Assembly: GCA_900548385.1 (NCBI GenBank)
Contig: URKJ01000006.1
Location: 62,001-126,000, forward strand
Length of the DNA: 64,000 nucleotides
Direction of reading: 5' to 3'
DNA from: an uncultured bacterium
Lineage (GTDB): Bacteria > Verrucomicrobiota > Lentisphaeria > Victivallales > UBA1829
Shown: piece after piece, positions 46,647-56,462 of the stretch
How the letters are laid out: each line of letters opens with the position of its first letter
How positions within the stretch are numbered: the stretch's first letter is position 1
Program-made: the position numbers and the translations under genes
Notes under the pieces: model-generated
Databases searched by the model: none
The model's input: only the letters and a program-made list of their open reading frames with translations
Told to the model about the DNA's origin: nothing

Positions 46647-47513
46647 ATGACGATCAAACTCGCTCTCCTGCAAAGCCGGTCGTTTCCGTCAAAGGCGGAA
46701 TCCATGGCGGAGCACGAACAGCTCATCGCCGAAGCCGCGCAAAACGGCGCAAACATCATCTGCACACAGGAACTCTGCTTCACCCCGTATTTCTGCAACG
46801 ATCAGGACCCGGCAAAATTCGACCTTGCGGAGCCCGTTCCGGGACCGGTGACGGAACGGTTTGCCAGACTGGCAGAGCAGTACGGCGTTGTCCTGATTCT
46901 CTCCCTGTTTGAACACCGCGCCCCGGGAATCTGCCACAACACAGCCGCAATCATCGACGCGGACGGAACGTTTCTCGGCAAATACCGGAAAATGCACATT
47001 CCGCAGGATCCCGGCTTTGAAGAAAAATTCTATTTCACGCCCGGCGATCTCGGTTTCCGCGCATGGCAGACCAAATTCGGACGCATCGGCGTCATCATCT
47101 GCTGGGACCAGTGGTACCCGGAATCAGCACGGCTCACTGCGCTGGACGGCGCGGAAATCATTTTCTGTCCGACCGCAATCGGCGGCATCGACACCGAACC
47201 CGAATCCCTCGCGAAACTCCAGCGCGACGCCTGGCTCAACGCCCAGACCTCCCACTCCGTCGCAAACGGCTGTTACTATGCCGCAGTCAACCGGACGGGC
47301 GTGGAGAACGGAACGAAATTCTGGGGAACCTCGTTTGTCTGCGACTTTTACGGCAACCGCATCGCCGAAAGTTCGCAGGACCGGGAGGAGATCCTTTATG
47401 CGGAATGCGACCTCGCCGCAATGGAGGAACACCGCCGTATGTGGCCGTTCTTCCGGGATCGGCGCATCGACGCCTATCAGGGCATTCTGAGGAGGTTCCG
47501 CGATGAACGTTGA
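46647..47513 (+). CDS. aguB: N-carbamoylputrescine amidase
   Basis: 288 residues, nitrilase/carbon-nitrogen hydrolase fold. The catalytic triad is visible: Glu in IICTQELCFTPYF, Lys in KYRKMHIPQD and Cys in VIICWDQWYPE. It hydrolyses N-carbamoylputrescine to putrescine, CO2 and ammonia. The pairing with agmatine deiminase (11-base overlap) fixes the specificity better than sequence alone. Cytoplasmic; strong GGAGGA site. Confidence 0.92.
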   Translation: MTIKLALLQSRSFPSKAESMAEHEQLIAEAAQNGANIICTQELCFTPYFCNDQDPAKFDLAEPVPGPVTERFARLAEQYGVVLILSLFEHRAPGICHNTAAIIDADGTFLGKYRKMHIPQDPGFEEKFYFTPGDLGFRAWQTKFGRIGVIICWDQWYPESARLTALDGAEIIFCPTAIGGIDTEPESLAKLQRDAWLNAQTSHSVANGCYYAAVNRTGVENGTKFWGTSFVCDFYGNRIAESSQDREEILYAECDLAAMEEHRRMWPFFRDRRIDAYQGILRRFRDER

Positions 47514-48552
47514 ATCCCCCGCATCGCTTGGATTCGTCATGCCGCCCGAATGGAGCAGACAGGAAGCAATCTGGCTTTCCTGGCCTCACAATCCCGCGAC
47601 ATGGCCCGGAAAAATGGAAGAGATCAACCGCGTTTTCGCACGGTTCGCCGCCGTGATCTCCCTCTACGAAAAAGTCCGCATCTCCCGCGGCAACGCACGC
47701 CGGGAAACGATTTCCGACCTGCTCTGCGACGCCGGAGCCAATATGTCCAATGTGGAACTTTTCGATTTCCGCACCAATGACGTCTGGTGCCGCGACCACG
47801 GACCGGTTTTCCTGAAAAACACCGCAACCGGCGAACGCGCCATCGCCGACTTCATTTACAACTCCTGGGGCGGGAAATTCCCCCCGTGGAATCTGGACAA
47901 CGACATCCCCGCCCGGATCGCCGAAGCTCTCGGCATCCGCCGTTTCCCGGTTCCGGTCGTCTGTGAAGGCGGAGCTTTGGAAATCAATTCGCTCGGCGAC
48001 CTGATCACGACGGAATCCGTACTTCTGAACGGCAACCGCAATCCCGGTATCGGAAAAGACGAGATGACACGGATCCTGATGGACGCTCTCGGCGCCGGAA
48101 GCGTTCTCTGGCTCAAGCAGGGAATGATCGGCGACGATACCGACGGGCATATCGACACCCTCGCCCGTTTCGTTTCCGACGACACGATCCTTGCGGCTGT
48201 CGATGATTCGGCGGAGGGCGGCAACAAAGCCGTGCTTGACGCCAACATCCGCGTTTTGGAACAGGCGCGCAACGGGAATGGCAAGCCGTATACGGTCATC
48301 CCGGTCCCCTGCCCCGACCCGATCCACCCGGAAAACTGGCGCGAAGAGGTGCTGCCGGCAACCTATATCAACTATCTGCTGGTCAACGGCGCGGTTCTCG
48401 TCCCGACCTACCGCGACGACCGGCACGATCAAAAGGCCTGCGACATCATCGCCTCCGTATTCCCCGACCGCAGACTGGAACCGATCGACTGCTTCGACAT
48501 CATTCTCGAAGGCGGCGCACTGCACTGCCTGAGTCAGCAGATGCCCGCCTGA
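47503..48552 (+). CDS. aguA: agmatine deiminase
   Basis: 349 residues, porphyromonas-type deiminase fold. NDVWCRDHGPVF is the substrate-binding segment, DDTDGHIDTLARF carries the catalytic His, and EGGALHCLSQQ near the C-terminus carries the catalytic Cys. It converts agmatine to N-carbamoylputrescine for polyamine synthesis. Overlaps aguB by 11 bases, so the two are one operon. Confidence 0.94.
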   Translation: MNVESPASLGFVMPPEWSRQEAIWLSWPHNPATWPGKMEEINRVFARFAAVISLYEKVRISRGNARRETISDLLCDAGANMSNVELFDFRTNDVWCRDHGPVFLKNTATGERAIADFIYNSWGGKFPPWNLDNDIPARIAEALGIRRFPVPVVCEGGALEINSLGDLITTESVLLNGNRNPGIGKDEMTRILMDALGAGSVLWLKQGMIGDDTDGHIDTLARFVSDDTILAAVDDSAEGGNKAVLDANIRVLEQARNGNGKPYTVIPVPCPDPIHPENWREEVLPATYINYLLVNGAVLVPTYRDDRHDQKACDIIASVFPDRRLEPIDCFDIILEGGALHCLSQQMPA

Positions 48553-48627
48553 CCGGGATACGGTTTTCTCTGCCCGCTTTCATGATCCGGGAAATGCAGG
48601 GAAACAAATGAGAGTCAAGGCGATTCC

Positions 48628-49506
48628 TTATTCCGTTTCGTGAGGAAGTGACATCCGCCAGCCGGCGGCTTCCAGTCTGGCGACTGTCTCCTGAAGCAGA
48701 TGTTCCGGTGCAGACGCTCCCGATGTAATACCGATATCGCCGTCCGGCAGATCCGACAGTTCCAGTTCGTCAGCCGAGGCAATCAGCAGGGCATGGGCGC
48801 CGCATGATTCCGCAACCTCGCGCAGTTTCCGGGAATTGGAGCTTTTGACCGACCCGATCACAAGAATCGTCCGGCAGCGTTCCGCAAGCTGTTTCACCGC
48901 ACGCTGCCGTGCAGTCGTCGCCCCGCAGATGCCGCCGCAAATCCGGATTCCCGGAATACGCTTTTTCAACAGCTCGAACAATCCGGCACAGTCGTCCACG
49001 CTCAAAGTCGTCTGAGTCAGACATGCCAGCGGGTGTTCCGGATTTTCCGGGATTCTTTTCACGTCATCTTCGTTCTCCACCACATACGGAACATGATTCA
49101 GACGTCCGACAACCCCCTCGATCTCCCGGTGGGAACGCTTGCCGATCAGAACAATCGAATATCCTTCCGCCTCCAGTTCCGCGGCTTTCCGGTGAATGCC
49201 TTTCACCAGCGGACAGGTCGCATCCAGCAGACGGACTTCCATCTTCCGGGCAGCCTCTTCCACTGCGCGGGAAACGCCGTGTGCGCTGAAAATCAGTGTT
49301 CCGCCGTTCCATCCGGGATCCAGTTCCTCGGCAAATATCACTCCGCGCCTGCGGAACGACTCCACCACATGGTCGTTGTGGACAATCTCATGCAGAACCC
49401 GGACGGGAAACGGTCCCTCGCACACCGCCCGTTCCACCATTCCGATTGCGCGTTCCACTCCGGAACAGAATCCGCGGACCGGAGCAATCAAAATTCTGCC
49501 TCTCAT
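48628..49506 (-). CDS. ispH: 4-hydroxy-3-methylbut-2-enyl diphosphate reductase
   Basis: 292 residues, full length. The three [4Fe-4S] ligands are in PVRGFCSGVERAI, DATCPLVKGIH and GGICGATTARQRA; the last motif differs from the common ICDAT form. It performs the last step of the non-mevalonate isoprenoid pathway, giving IPP and DMAPP. Its ATG overlaps the stop of the O-antigen-ligase-like gene upstream, so it is translated from the same transcript. Confidence 0.93.
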   Translation of the reverse strand: MRGRILIAPVRGFCSGVERAIGMVERAVCEGPFPVRVLHEIVHNDHVVESFRRRGVIFAEELDPGWNGGTLIFSAHGVSRAVEEAARKMEVRLLDATCPLVKGIHRKAAELEAEGYSIVLIGKRSHREIEGVVGRLNHVPYVVENEDDVKRIPENPEHPLACLTQTTLSVDDCAGLFELLKKRIPGIRICGGICGATTARQRAVKQLAERCRTILVIGSVKSSNSRKLREVAESCGAHALLIASADELELSDLPDGDIGITSGASAPEHLLQETVARLEAAGWRMSLPHETE

Positions 49507-51317
49507 TCCGGCATCTCCCGTTTATACTGCGGATTCTGCGGAGAGAGACGGCGTGCCGTTTCCAGAGATTTCAGAGCTTCGCCCGCCCGCGCCGGATCAC
49601 GCATCAGCAGACGGTACCGCTGGTAGTGGAGCGCCGCCATTCCGGGAGCGCGGCGGAGCGCCTCCTCCAGATATTTTTCCGCCAGATCCCATTCCTGCCG
49701 CATGGCGAAATAAGTGCTGAGACTCTTGCATTGAAACGGCGAACGCGGCGCGATCCTGTCGCAAACCGACGCCGCTCTCAACACTTCATCCGGCGCGGCG
49801 GCAACGTTCAACGGACTGAACCGCGGATCCTGAAGATTCGTCAGATGCTCATACGCAAGCTCAAACCGCAACAGGGGATCCGACGTGATCAGTGAGCAGA
49901 GGATCACACAGACCGATGCCGAAACGGTCATCGTTTTCCAGAGACGCGGATGCCGTCCCTCCTCCGTTCCGTCAGCAGTGTTCTCCTCCCGTCCGGAACA
50001 GACGATCATTCCGAATACGATCGCAAGCGCCATCGACGCGGGTGTTTCATAGCTGACCTCCATCATCGAATGGATTCCCCATGCGACAAGCCCGCAGACC
50101 GATGCGGTCCGCATCAGCGCCCCGTCCGTCAGAATATCGCGAAACGAACGCGCGCGGAAATACCGCATGCAGAACCATCCCGCGTACAAAACGATCGCCA
50201 GAATCAGCAGAAACGCCAATACTCCGGCCTGTGAACCGGGAGTCAGCAGAAGATTGTGCGGAGATTTCGGAGCTTCGTCGTTCTCCAGCAGTTTCAGCAC
50301 CAGATAATGCTGAAAGAATCCGCCCCATCCTTTTCCGATCAGCGGCGACTCCGCCATCATGCGGAACGCCGCCTGAAAATAGTCAAAGCGGAAGATCATC
50401 GACATCGCCCCGCGTCCGAGCGCCAGCATCAGGGCAAACGCTCCCGCCCCGACGGGAATCAGCGCAAGAATTCCCCAGCGTACCCGGCGCGGCAACTGAA
50501 GCGCCAGCGCACAGAAGATCAGCGCGGCTCCGGCGGAAAGCACCGCACCGCGGCTCCCCGTCTTCACCAGCACAAAAACAGAGATCAGAAACGCCGGAAT
50601 CGTGAACAGACAGCGGCTCAGCATCGGCGGGCTCACCCGCGCTCCCGCCCTCCAAAGCCATGCCAGCAGAACGGGAATCGACAGCAGAAGATACCCCGCA
50701 TAGGCATTGCAGGCGGAAAAGTCCGCACTGATCCGCTGTTCGCTTAAACGGGTCTTCATGTTGTTATGGAACTGCATCCCTTTCGCTTCCATCTCCTGAA
50801 TCCGCTCCATCGTCTGCTCGAACCCGGAAAAATACTGACTCAGGCCCGAATAAAGCGAGAACACCAGGGCAAGCGCCGTCGCCCCGCAGAGTTTGCAGGC
50901 AAGAGCCGGACGGTTGTCCAGCAGGATCGCAAACGCCATTGCCGTTGCCGCAAGTCCGAATCCGTAGGGAATCATGTGCATCGGATAGTTCACGATCACG
51001 CCGTCGGCAAACGCGCCGAGCGTTCCCGCGCCCGCAAACGCAAGCCAGAGCAAAGCAAACACCCCGGAAGGCGTACCGCGCGGACTCTTCGGCACGCAGA
51101 TCAGCGTCACGATCAGCAGAACCGAGGCGAACACCGGAAGAAGCGTCGACGGCCACGGCGAAATAATCAGCGGGAACAGCTCCCGCCAGTAAATCATGGT
51201 TATATCCGGGATGCCGATGATCGACCCGAATTTCAGCGGAAGAAGAAACACAAACAACACCGCAAGCGTTTCCGCTATGAAAGCAAAACGCCCCGGACGG
51301 GAATTATTTTTAATCAT
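49503..51317 (-). CDS. O-antigen ligase-like (Wzy_C) membrane protein with C-terminal TPR-like region
   Basis: 604 residues, about 12 membrane helices followed by a soluble C-terminus (about 515-604, LAEKYLEEALRRAPGMAALHY) with a TPR-like helix pair. The Wzy_C-type loop is near RMMAESPLIGKGWGGFFQHY, containing the G-G-F-like turn. It could ligate or polymerise surface glycans at the outer face of the inner membrane. The target glycan is unknown. Cotranscribed with ispH, probably by chance. Confidence 0.8.
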   Translation of the reverse strand: MIKNNSRPGRFAFIAETLAVLFVFLLPLKFGSIIGIPDITMIYWRELFPLIISPWPSTLLPVFASVLLIVTLICVPKSPRGTPSGVFALLWLAFAGAGTLGAFADGVIVNYPMHMIPYGFGLAATAMAFAILLDNRPALACKLCGATALALVFSLYSGLSQYFSGFEQTMERIQEMEAKGMQFHNNMKTRLSEQRISADFSACNAYAGYLLLSIPVLLAWLWRAGARVSPPMLSRCLFTIPAFLISVFVLVKTGSRGAVLSAGAALIFCALALQLPRRVRWGILALIPVGAGAFALMLALGRGAMSMIFRFDYFQAAFRMMAESPLIGKGWGGFFQHYLVLKLLENDEAPKSPHNLLLTPGSQAGVLAFLLILAIVLYAGWFCMRYFRARSFRDILTDGALMRTASVCGLVAWGIHSMMEVSYETPASMALAIVFGMIVCSGREENTADGTEEGRHPRLWKTMTVSASVCVILCSLITSDPLLRFELAYEHLTNLQDPRFSPLNVAAAPDEVLRAASVCDRIAPRSPFQCKSLSTYFAMRQEWDLAEKYLEEALRRAPGMAALHYQRYRLLMRDPARAGEALKSLETARRLSPQNPQYKREMPE

Positions 51318-51369
51318 AACAATCTGTTCTCCATGGATTCAACGAAAAATACCCCGTTTCACAAGTTTT

Positions 51370-52230
51370 TCAAGTCCGTTTCCGGTATTCTTCCGGTGTA
51401 AGATTCATTTTCCTGTGGAAAACATGGCAAAAATAACTGGAAGAGGCAAAACCGAACTCCAATGCAATCTCCTTGACGCTCTTCCGCGTCTCCGTCAAAG
51501 CGCGGGCGGCGGCAAACAGACGCAGATTCTGTAAATAATCCGACGGGGCACATCGCAAATGCCGCAGGAAAAGCCGTCGGCACTGCGCCTCGCCGATCCC
51601 CGCCGATGCGGCAAGATCACCGATTCCGATCCGCGTCCGGAAATTCCGCTCCGCAAACCCGCACATTGCCGCGATATGAGGATGATATGCCACATCCGCG
51701 TCCCCGATCCAGTTCTTCGGCTCCAGAGCGAGCTCCATCAGTTTCAAATTCAGCATTGCGGAAAACCATGCAAGTCCGCCCTCGCGGCACCTCTCCGAAA
51801 GCCCGGCCATACAGTGCATCATACCGAGAGTCTCCACGTCAAACCGGAAAAACGGGCTCCGCAACCGCTCCGCCGGATCACGGAGCGGGGAATATTTCGG
51901 ACTCGCATGAACGATCACATGCGAACAGGAGGTGCATCCCGCCGCCAGACCGAACGAAAAGAGTTCGCCGACCCTCAGCAGACACCAGTCCCCGCGTCCC
52001 AGAACCCGTTCTCCGCGTTCACAGACGACCTGTACCCGTCCCGATTCCATGAACAGACAGAAATGGTCGCCTTGACGGCGCGGTGTCACGAACCACGGCG
52101 CGCGGTTGTTCCACCAGTGCGCGGAAACCGCCGACAGCGGCTCGCGGGCGATCCGCTCCGCCATGGCAAGATCCGCGGACACGGCGTGCTCCGCCTGCGG
52201 AATGCAGTTTTCATCTCCGTACTGATTCAT
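51370..52230 (-). CDS. AraC-family transcriptional regulator
   Basis: 286 residues: cupin sensor (about 45-120, FCLFMESGRVQVVCERGERV) and a C-terminal double helix-turn-helix, with FRTRIGIGDLAASAGIGEAQ and the signature FGFASSSYFCHVFHRKMNLTPEEY. Faces a beta-propeller glycosidase gene. Direct repeats that fit AraC half sites lie in the gap just upstream of its start, so it may also control itself. Confidence 0.88.
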   Translation of the reverse strand: MNQYGDENCIPQAEHAVSADLAMAERIAREPLSAVSAHWWNNRAPWFVTPRRQGDHFCLFMESGRVQVVCERGERVLGRGDWCLLRVGELFSFGLAAGCTSCSHVIVHASPKYSPLRDPAERLRSPFFRFDVETLGMMHCMAGLSERCREGGLAWFSAMLNLKLMELALEPKNWIGDADVAYHPHIAAMCGFAERNFRTRIGIGDLAASAGIGEAQCRRLFLRHLRCAPSDYLQNLRLFAAARALTETRKSVKEIALEFGFASSSYFCHVFHRKMNLTPEEYRKRT

Positions 52231-52240
52231 GATCGTTTTT

Positions 52241-52293
52241 CGACATTCAATTCCGTTTTCCGATATTCCATTTCCGGCATTTTCTGTTATAAT
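52241..52293 (+). promoter_or_regulatory. AraC-type direct repeats and -10 element
   Basis: CGACATTCAATT (52241-52252) and CGATATTCCATT (52261-52272) match at 10 of 12 bases with 20-base spacing, close to two helix turns. TATAAT follows at 52288-52293 with no good -35, as expected for an activated promoter. Confidence 0.6.
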
Positions 52294-52330
52294 ATAGATA
52301 TTTCACCGTTATTTGCAAGGAGAGATTGAC

Positions 52331-53875
52331 ATGGAACCGAATTTTCATCAGGATTTTCCGGCGGAAAGCCGGGACATCCTTCCCGTTCCCTATCTGGAAC
52401 ACGTTGCCGAACCGTTGGCTCTGCGTCCGGGAAGACAGCTTTTCGTGGATGACTGGCTTATTGCCGGAACCGACTGCGAACGCATCTTTCATCCGCTCGT
52501 CCCCTATCCGGGAAATCCCGTTCTGAAACCGGAAACGGAGCTGGAACTCGACCGCTTCCAGTGTCCCCTCGCCGTTCCGTTCAACGATGGGGTGTGGTAC
52601 GACCCCGCAGACCGTCTTTACAAATTCTTCTACCATGCCGGATGGTTTCATGGCACGGCATACGCGGTCAGCCGGGACGGAATCCGCTGGGAACGCCCGA
52701 ATCTCGGAATCGTCGGCAACTCCAATCAACTTATTCCGCCACGCCCCGGCTACGAACGCGACGGCGGACTCGTATGGCTCGATCAGCATACCGAAGATCC
52801 CGCGGAACGCTGGAAAATGTTCCTCTACTTCCGCCATGAAACCGGAGAAGGCGGAGAGCTCTATACCTCCGCAGACGGGATCCACTGGAATTTCCGTACA
52901 ACAGCAGGTCCCTGCGACGACAATTCCAGTTTTTATTACGACCCGTTCCTCCGCCGCTGGATCTTCAGCATACGCAATTCCATGGGAAACAACGGCCGCG
53001 CCCGCGCCTGGCTCGCCCGCCGCGATTTCATCGCTCCGCCATGGACGCAGGAGGAGCCAATCAACTGGGCACGCGCGGATTCTCTTGATCCGTTTGAGCA
53101 GGAAACCGGAATGGAACCGCAGCTTTACGACTTGAACGCCACACCTTACGAATCCCTGATGCTCGGCATCTTCGCAATCTTCCACGGACCGGAAAACAAC
53201 GTCTGCGAACGTCTCGGCATTCCCAAACGCAATGATCTCCACTTCGCGTTCAGCCGGGACGGCTACCACTGGTCACGTCCCGCCGGTCGTACCCCCGCGC
53301 TTGCCTGTACCCGGCGGGAGGGTGACTGGGATCGCGGATATCTTCATGCCGCCGGCGGGATCTGTCTGGTTTTCCGCGATAAACTCCGCTTCTATTACGG
53401 TGGATGGAGCGGAAAATCCGCTTTGGCTCCGGGCGAAAAAGGAAATTCCAGCCGCGGGGCTTTCGCCATGTATGCAGGCGGTGCGACCGGATTCGCCGAG
53501 CTCCGGCGCGACGGATTCGCTTCCATGCACGCGCATTCCACGGGAACCGTCACCACACGCCTCCAGCTTCTCCCGGGGCGTTTCCTGCGGATCAACGCGG
53601 CTCTCCGCGAACTCCGCGCCGAACTTCTGGACCGGAATGGCACAGTCATCCCCGGCTATTCCCGGATGGAATGTCTTCCATTTTCCGGCGATTCCTGCAA
53701 TGCGGAATTGCACTGGGCAGACAGAACGGAACTGCCCGCCGGCGAATACCGGATCCGCTTTCACCTGAACGGCGGAAACCTTTACGCATTCTGGGGATCG
53801 GATCACCATGACGGATGCAGCGGCGGGTATCTTGCCGCCGGAAGCGGAGATTACGCATCCGACCGGGATATTTGA
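52331..53875 (+). CDS. five-bladed beta-propeller glycoside hydrolase-like protein (GH32/GH43-like)
   Basis: 514 residues, no signal peptide. The N-terminal propeller has repeated blade motifs of the form DG-W or NG (VWYDPADRLYKFFYHAGW, TSADGIHWNF, VSRDGIRWERP), and RQLFVDDWLIAG near the start is a hallmark of this planctomycete/lentisphaeral family. A C-terminal beta-sandwich (about 400-514) follows. The family is uncertain; levanase, fructanase or galactosidase activity is possible. Controlled by the divergent AraC regulator. AAGGAGAG ribosome site. Confidence 0.78.
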   Translation: MEPNFHQDFPAESRDILPVPYLEHVAEPLALRPGRQLFVDDWLIAGTDCERIFHPLVPYPGNPVLKPETELELDRFQCPLAVPFNDGVWYDPADRLYKFFYHAGWFHGTAYAVSRDGIRWERPNLGIVGNSNQLIPPRPGYERDGGLVWLDQHTEDPAERWKMFLYFRHETGEGGELYTSADGIHWNFRTTAGPCDDNSSFYYDPFLRRWIFSIRNSMGNNGRARAWLARRDFIAPPWTQEEPINWARADSLDPFEQETGMEPQLYDLNATPYESLMLGIFAIFHGPENNVCERLGIPKRNDLHFAFSRDGYHWSRPAGRTPALACTRREGDWDRGYLHAAGGICLVFRDKLRFYYGGWSGKSALAPGEKGNSSRGAFAMYAGGATGFAELRRDGFASMHAHSTGTVTTRLQLLPGRFLRINAALRELRAELLDRNGTVIPGYSRMECLPFSGDSCNAELHWADRTELPAGEYRIRFHLNGGNLYAFWGSDHHDGCSGGYLAAGSGDYASDRDI

Positions 53876-53886
53876 GCTTCCCCTCC

Positions 53887-53931
53887 TCCTTTCGGTTGAC
53901 AGGCGGCAAACCGGAAACTCAACCGAAAGGA
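53887..53931 (+). promoter_or_regulatory. RNA hairpin burying the Shine-Dalgarno site
   Basis: Perfect 13-base stem TCCTTTCGGTTGA with TCAACCGAAAGGA, 19-base loop. The 3' arm contains AAAGGA, the ribosome site of the gene starting at 53940. No T run follows, so it is more likely a translational switch than a terminator. Confidence 0.6.
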
Positions 53932-53939
53932 ACACTCTC

Positions 53940-54905
53940 ATGGCAATCACCTATAAAGGCGACATCTGTCTCGGCTTCTCCGCAGACGACTCCGGGCAGA
54001 CGCTCAAACGGCTGATGGTATTTTTCTGCGAAAACGGCGAAACGATCTCCAGCCTGCGGACTCACCGGGATTTTCCCGTGCTCGGAGCGGCACACCCGGA
54101 ACTCTCCTCGCTGAAAGCCTCGTCCATCACCGTCACCCCTGCCTGCGACGGGAAAAAGAACAAATATGAAGCCGAAGTCACTTACACCAGCCAGAGAACC
54201 GCCCCGGTCCTGACGGATACCGCGCAGTTCGGCCGTCCGTTCAACGTAACGCTCTCAACGGTTGAAAAAGTGGTTCCGTTTGAATTCTCCTACGATCAGA
54301 CCGACGATTCCGGGCGCCCGGTCCGCCCCGTTGTCACCGCAGCGGGAACAGCGATTCCGGCAAGCACGGTCCAAACCTCGCTTCTGCTGAAATTCTCCTA
54401 CCGCCTGCGCAGTTTTAAACCGTCCTGGATTCTGGAAACGGCGGATACCGTGAACCGCTCCCCCGTCACAGTCTGCGGACTCGACATTCCGGCGGAATGC
54501 GGACTCATCAAAACAGTGGCGGCGGAAATCATCAGCGAAGACAGCAGCCCCCACAACTCCGTGTTTCAGGTCGATGTCTGCATGGAGATCTCGCCGGAAG
54601 GCTTCCTGCGCACGTTCCCGAACCGGAGCGTTTATTTCCGCGGCCCGAACGGCAACCCGGCAAGAATCTACATGGCAGTCGACTCCCTCGGCAATCCCGT
54701 ATACGGCAGTGACAAAGCTCTTGCGGAAATCGCCGACACGACAAGCAGTCCGGTCCCTGTGGATGAACCGCTCTGGCTTTCCGCGTCCGGATTGATCCTC
54801 TCCTCACAGGACATCACACCGGGACCGGGCAATTTTCTGCGGTTCCGGGAAAAGCGTCCGCACTCCTGGTCCCAGCTCTCCCTTCCCCGTACAGCTGCAT
54901 GGTGA
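53940..54905 (+). CDS. hypothetical protein, first gene of unknown three-gene module
   Basis: 321 residues, no signal peptide or membrane segment, Ser/Thr/Pro-rich and predicted mostly beta. I do not recognise a domain. The composition is like a structural or tail-type protein, but this is weak evidence. I start at MAITYKGDICLGF because the open frame further upstream overlaps the glycosidase in another frame and the AAAGGA site lies just before this ATG, inside the hairpin. The next gene follows after 4 bases. Confidence 0.65.
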   Translation: MAITYKGDICLGFSADDSGQTLKRLMVFFCENGETISSLRTHRDFPVLGAAHPELSSLKASSITVTPACDGKKNKYEAEVTYTSQRTAPVLTDTAQFGRPFNVTLSTVEKVVPFEFSYDQTDDSGRPVRPVVTAAGTAIPASTVQTSLLLKFSYRLRSFKPSWILETADTVNRSPVTVCGLDIPAECGLIKTVAAEIISEDSSPHNSVFQVDVCMEISPEGFLRTFPNRSVYFRGPNGNPARIYMAVDSLGNPVYGSDKALAEIADTTSSPVPVDEPLWLSASGLILSSQDITPGPGNFLRFREKRPHSWSQLSLPRTAAW

Positions 54906-54909
54906 CGTC

Positions 54910-55488
54910 ATGAGAGTAATCGAAGCCACCGCCAACACCGTGGAGGCCATACGCAAGGCATGGGAACTCCGCCACGACCTGACCGACACCGGAAACAGCC
55001 GCAATTATTCCCTCGCCGCAGGGAAACGCAGTCAGAACCCCGGCTATTCCGGCGAATTCAAGGTTTCCGTCGGGGAAATCGTCCGGAACACGGAAGAAGA
55101 GGAAAACCCCGGCGAAATCGCCAGTCTGGAACTGTTCATCCGCAACGGGCTTTATGAGGGATATGACAACACTTATCCTTATGCCGGATGGATTCTGCTC
55201 GCCGGAAAGCGCATCGCGAAAACGCCTGCTTATCACAACACGTTTTCTCAGGGAGGAGAATACAATCTTTCCACTTTATACGTCTGGCACAAGTTGGGAT
55301 TTGAATTTTTTGGAGTATCATCATCATTCGTTTTCACAAACGAGGACGAAATGCCGGATGACGAGACCGAAAGCGAAACGACCGTGTATCATCTCCTTGC
55401 GGTCATCCGCGACGGTAAAGTTATTCAGGCTCACTATGGACCGATTCACATTATGGACCGCTATTATGACGAAACTGTTACCGAATGA
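54910..55488 (+). CDS. hypothetical protein, second gene of unknown module
   Basis: 192 residues, acidic (EDEMPDDETESETT near the C-terminus), no signal peptide, no recognised family. Aromatic-rich segments (NTYPYAGWILLAGKRI, LYVWHKLGFEFFG) point to a beta-rich fold. It lies 4 bases after the previous gene and overlaps the next by about 20 bases, so the three are one translational unit. The base composition turns AT-richer from about 55250. Confidence 0.65.
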   Translation: MRVIEATANTVEAIRKAWELRHDLTDTGNSRNYSLAAGKRSQNPGYSGEFKVSVGEIVRNTEEEENPGEIASLELFIRNGLYEGYDNTYPYAGWILLAGKRIAKTPAYHNTFSQGGEYNLSTLYVWHKLGFEFFGVSSSFVFTNEDEMPDDETESETTVYHLLAVIRDGKVIQAHYGPIHIMDRYYDETVTE

Positions 55489-56446
55489 AATTCTTGTCCG
55501 TCACTCGCTTCTGGAATGGATCCGTGCTTTCGACCGGATGCGCGCCGACCGCTATGCGATTCTGTGTCCGGATAAAAGTTTCTCCCGCCTGGAAGATTTG
55601 TTGAAAATTAAAACGTTCATGCCGGAAAGCGACCGCAATTCCATCCTGCGCCAGACTCTCTTTCTAGATGCCTATAACTGGATGGTAATCCGTAAATATT
55701 CGGAAATCACGTCCACTCCGGTTTATCTCCACGAGGGTGCAACATGGGCGGAAAAATATCCGGGAATACACGGGGAGAAAGAAATCCTGACAAGTTCAGA
55801 CTTGCACTGGGGAACCGGGAACTTTTGGAAATACAATCATCCGAACTATGTGCCGGCGTTTCAGGAATTGGTATCCATGATGACCGCCCGGAAGCCGTGG
55901 AGCCGGGTCGTCCGGAAAATCTACGAACTTTGCAATCAGTTCAACGGAATCGTGTATTTTAACGATAAATCCTTTTATACGGTCTACGGGAAATTTTGCG
56001 ATGACCACGACGGCACGACTCCCGTCGGAGAATGGAACACGTTCATAAACGATTATAACGATAGATTCGGCTGTTATCAATTTGTTGCATGTCGGGATGA
56101 AAAAAGCTATGTAGCCTCCACTTGGTCATCGCGTTTGAAAATCGACTACAATCCACCGTTTGACATTCCCTATCGTCTCGTAGTCGCCGGGTCGGCATAC
56201 GACAGCTACCAGTTCGACGGAATGGGAGTTGTGGAATACCCCGGATGCTATAATGTCATTTTCGACTCCGGACCCATACAGGGGAACTACACGTCGCCGC
56301 TGATCGGAATCGACAGTATTTATACCTCGACCAACCTTGATAATTATATAGGCTATAACAAGTCGAACGATCGCGCCGGGTGGTATGTCGAAGGGTGTGC
56401 CCTGATCGTCTATCCCGCGGAAGGTGTGTTTCCCGATTACTTCTGA
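55466..56446 (+). CDS. hypothetical protein, third gene of unknown module
   Basis: 326 residues starting MTKLLPNEILVRHSLLEW. Rich in Tyr, Trp, Asp, Asn and Gly in the C-terminal half (GGYNKSNDRAGWY-like region, YIGYNKSNDRAGWYVEG), no signal peptide. No known domain. Alternative starts are the ATG at 55436 or earlier; 55466 has a GGA site. It ends with the frame closed by TGA just before a copy of a repeated hairpin. Confidence 0.62.
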   Translation: MTKLLPNEILVRHSLLEWIRAFDRMRADRYAILCPDKSFSRLEDLLKIKTFMPESDRNSILRQTLFLDAYNWMVIRKYSEITSTPVYLHEGATWAEKYPGIHGEKEILTSSDLHWGTGNFWKYNHPNYVPAFQELVSMMTARKPWSRVVRKIYELCNQFNGIVYFNDKSFYTVYGKFCDDHDGTTPVGEWNTFINDYNDRFGCYQFVACRDEKSYVASTWSSRLKIDYNPPFDIPYRLVVAGSAYDSYQFDGMGVVEYPGCYNVIFDSGPIQGNYTSPLIGIDSIYTSTNLDNYIGYNKSNDRAGWYVEGCALIVYPAEGVFPDYF

Positions 56447-56462
56447 AAAAGAAACAAAAAAT

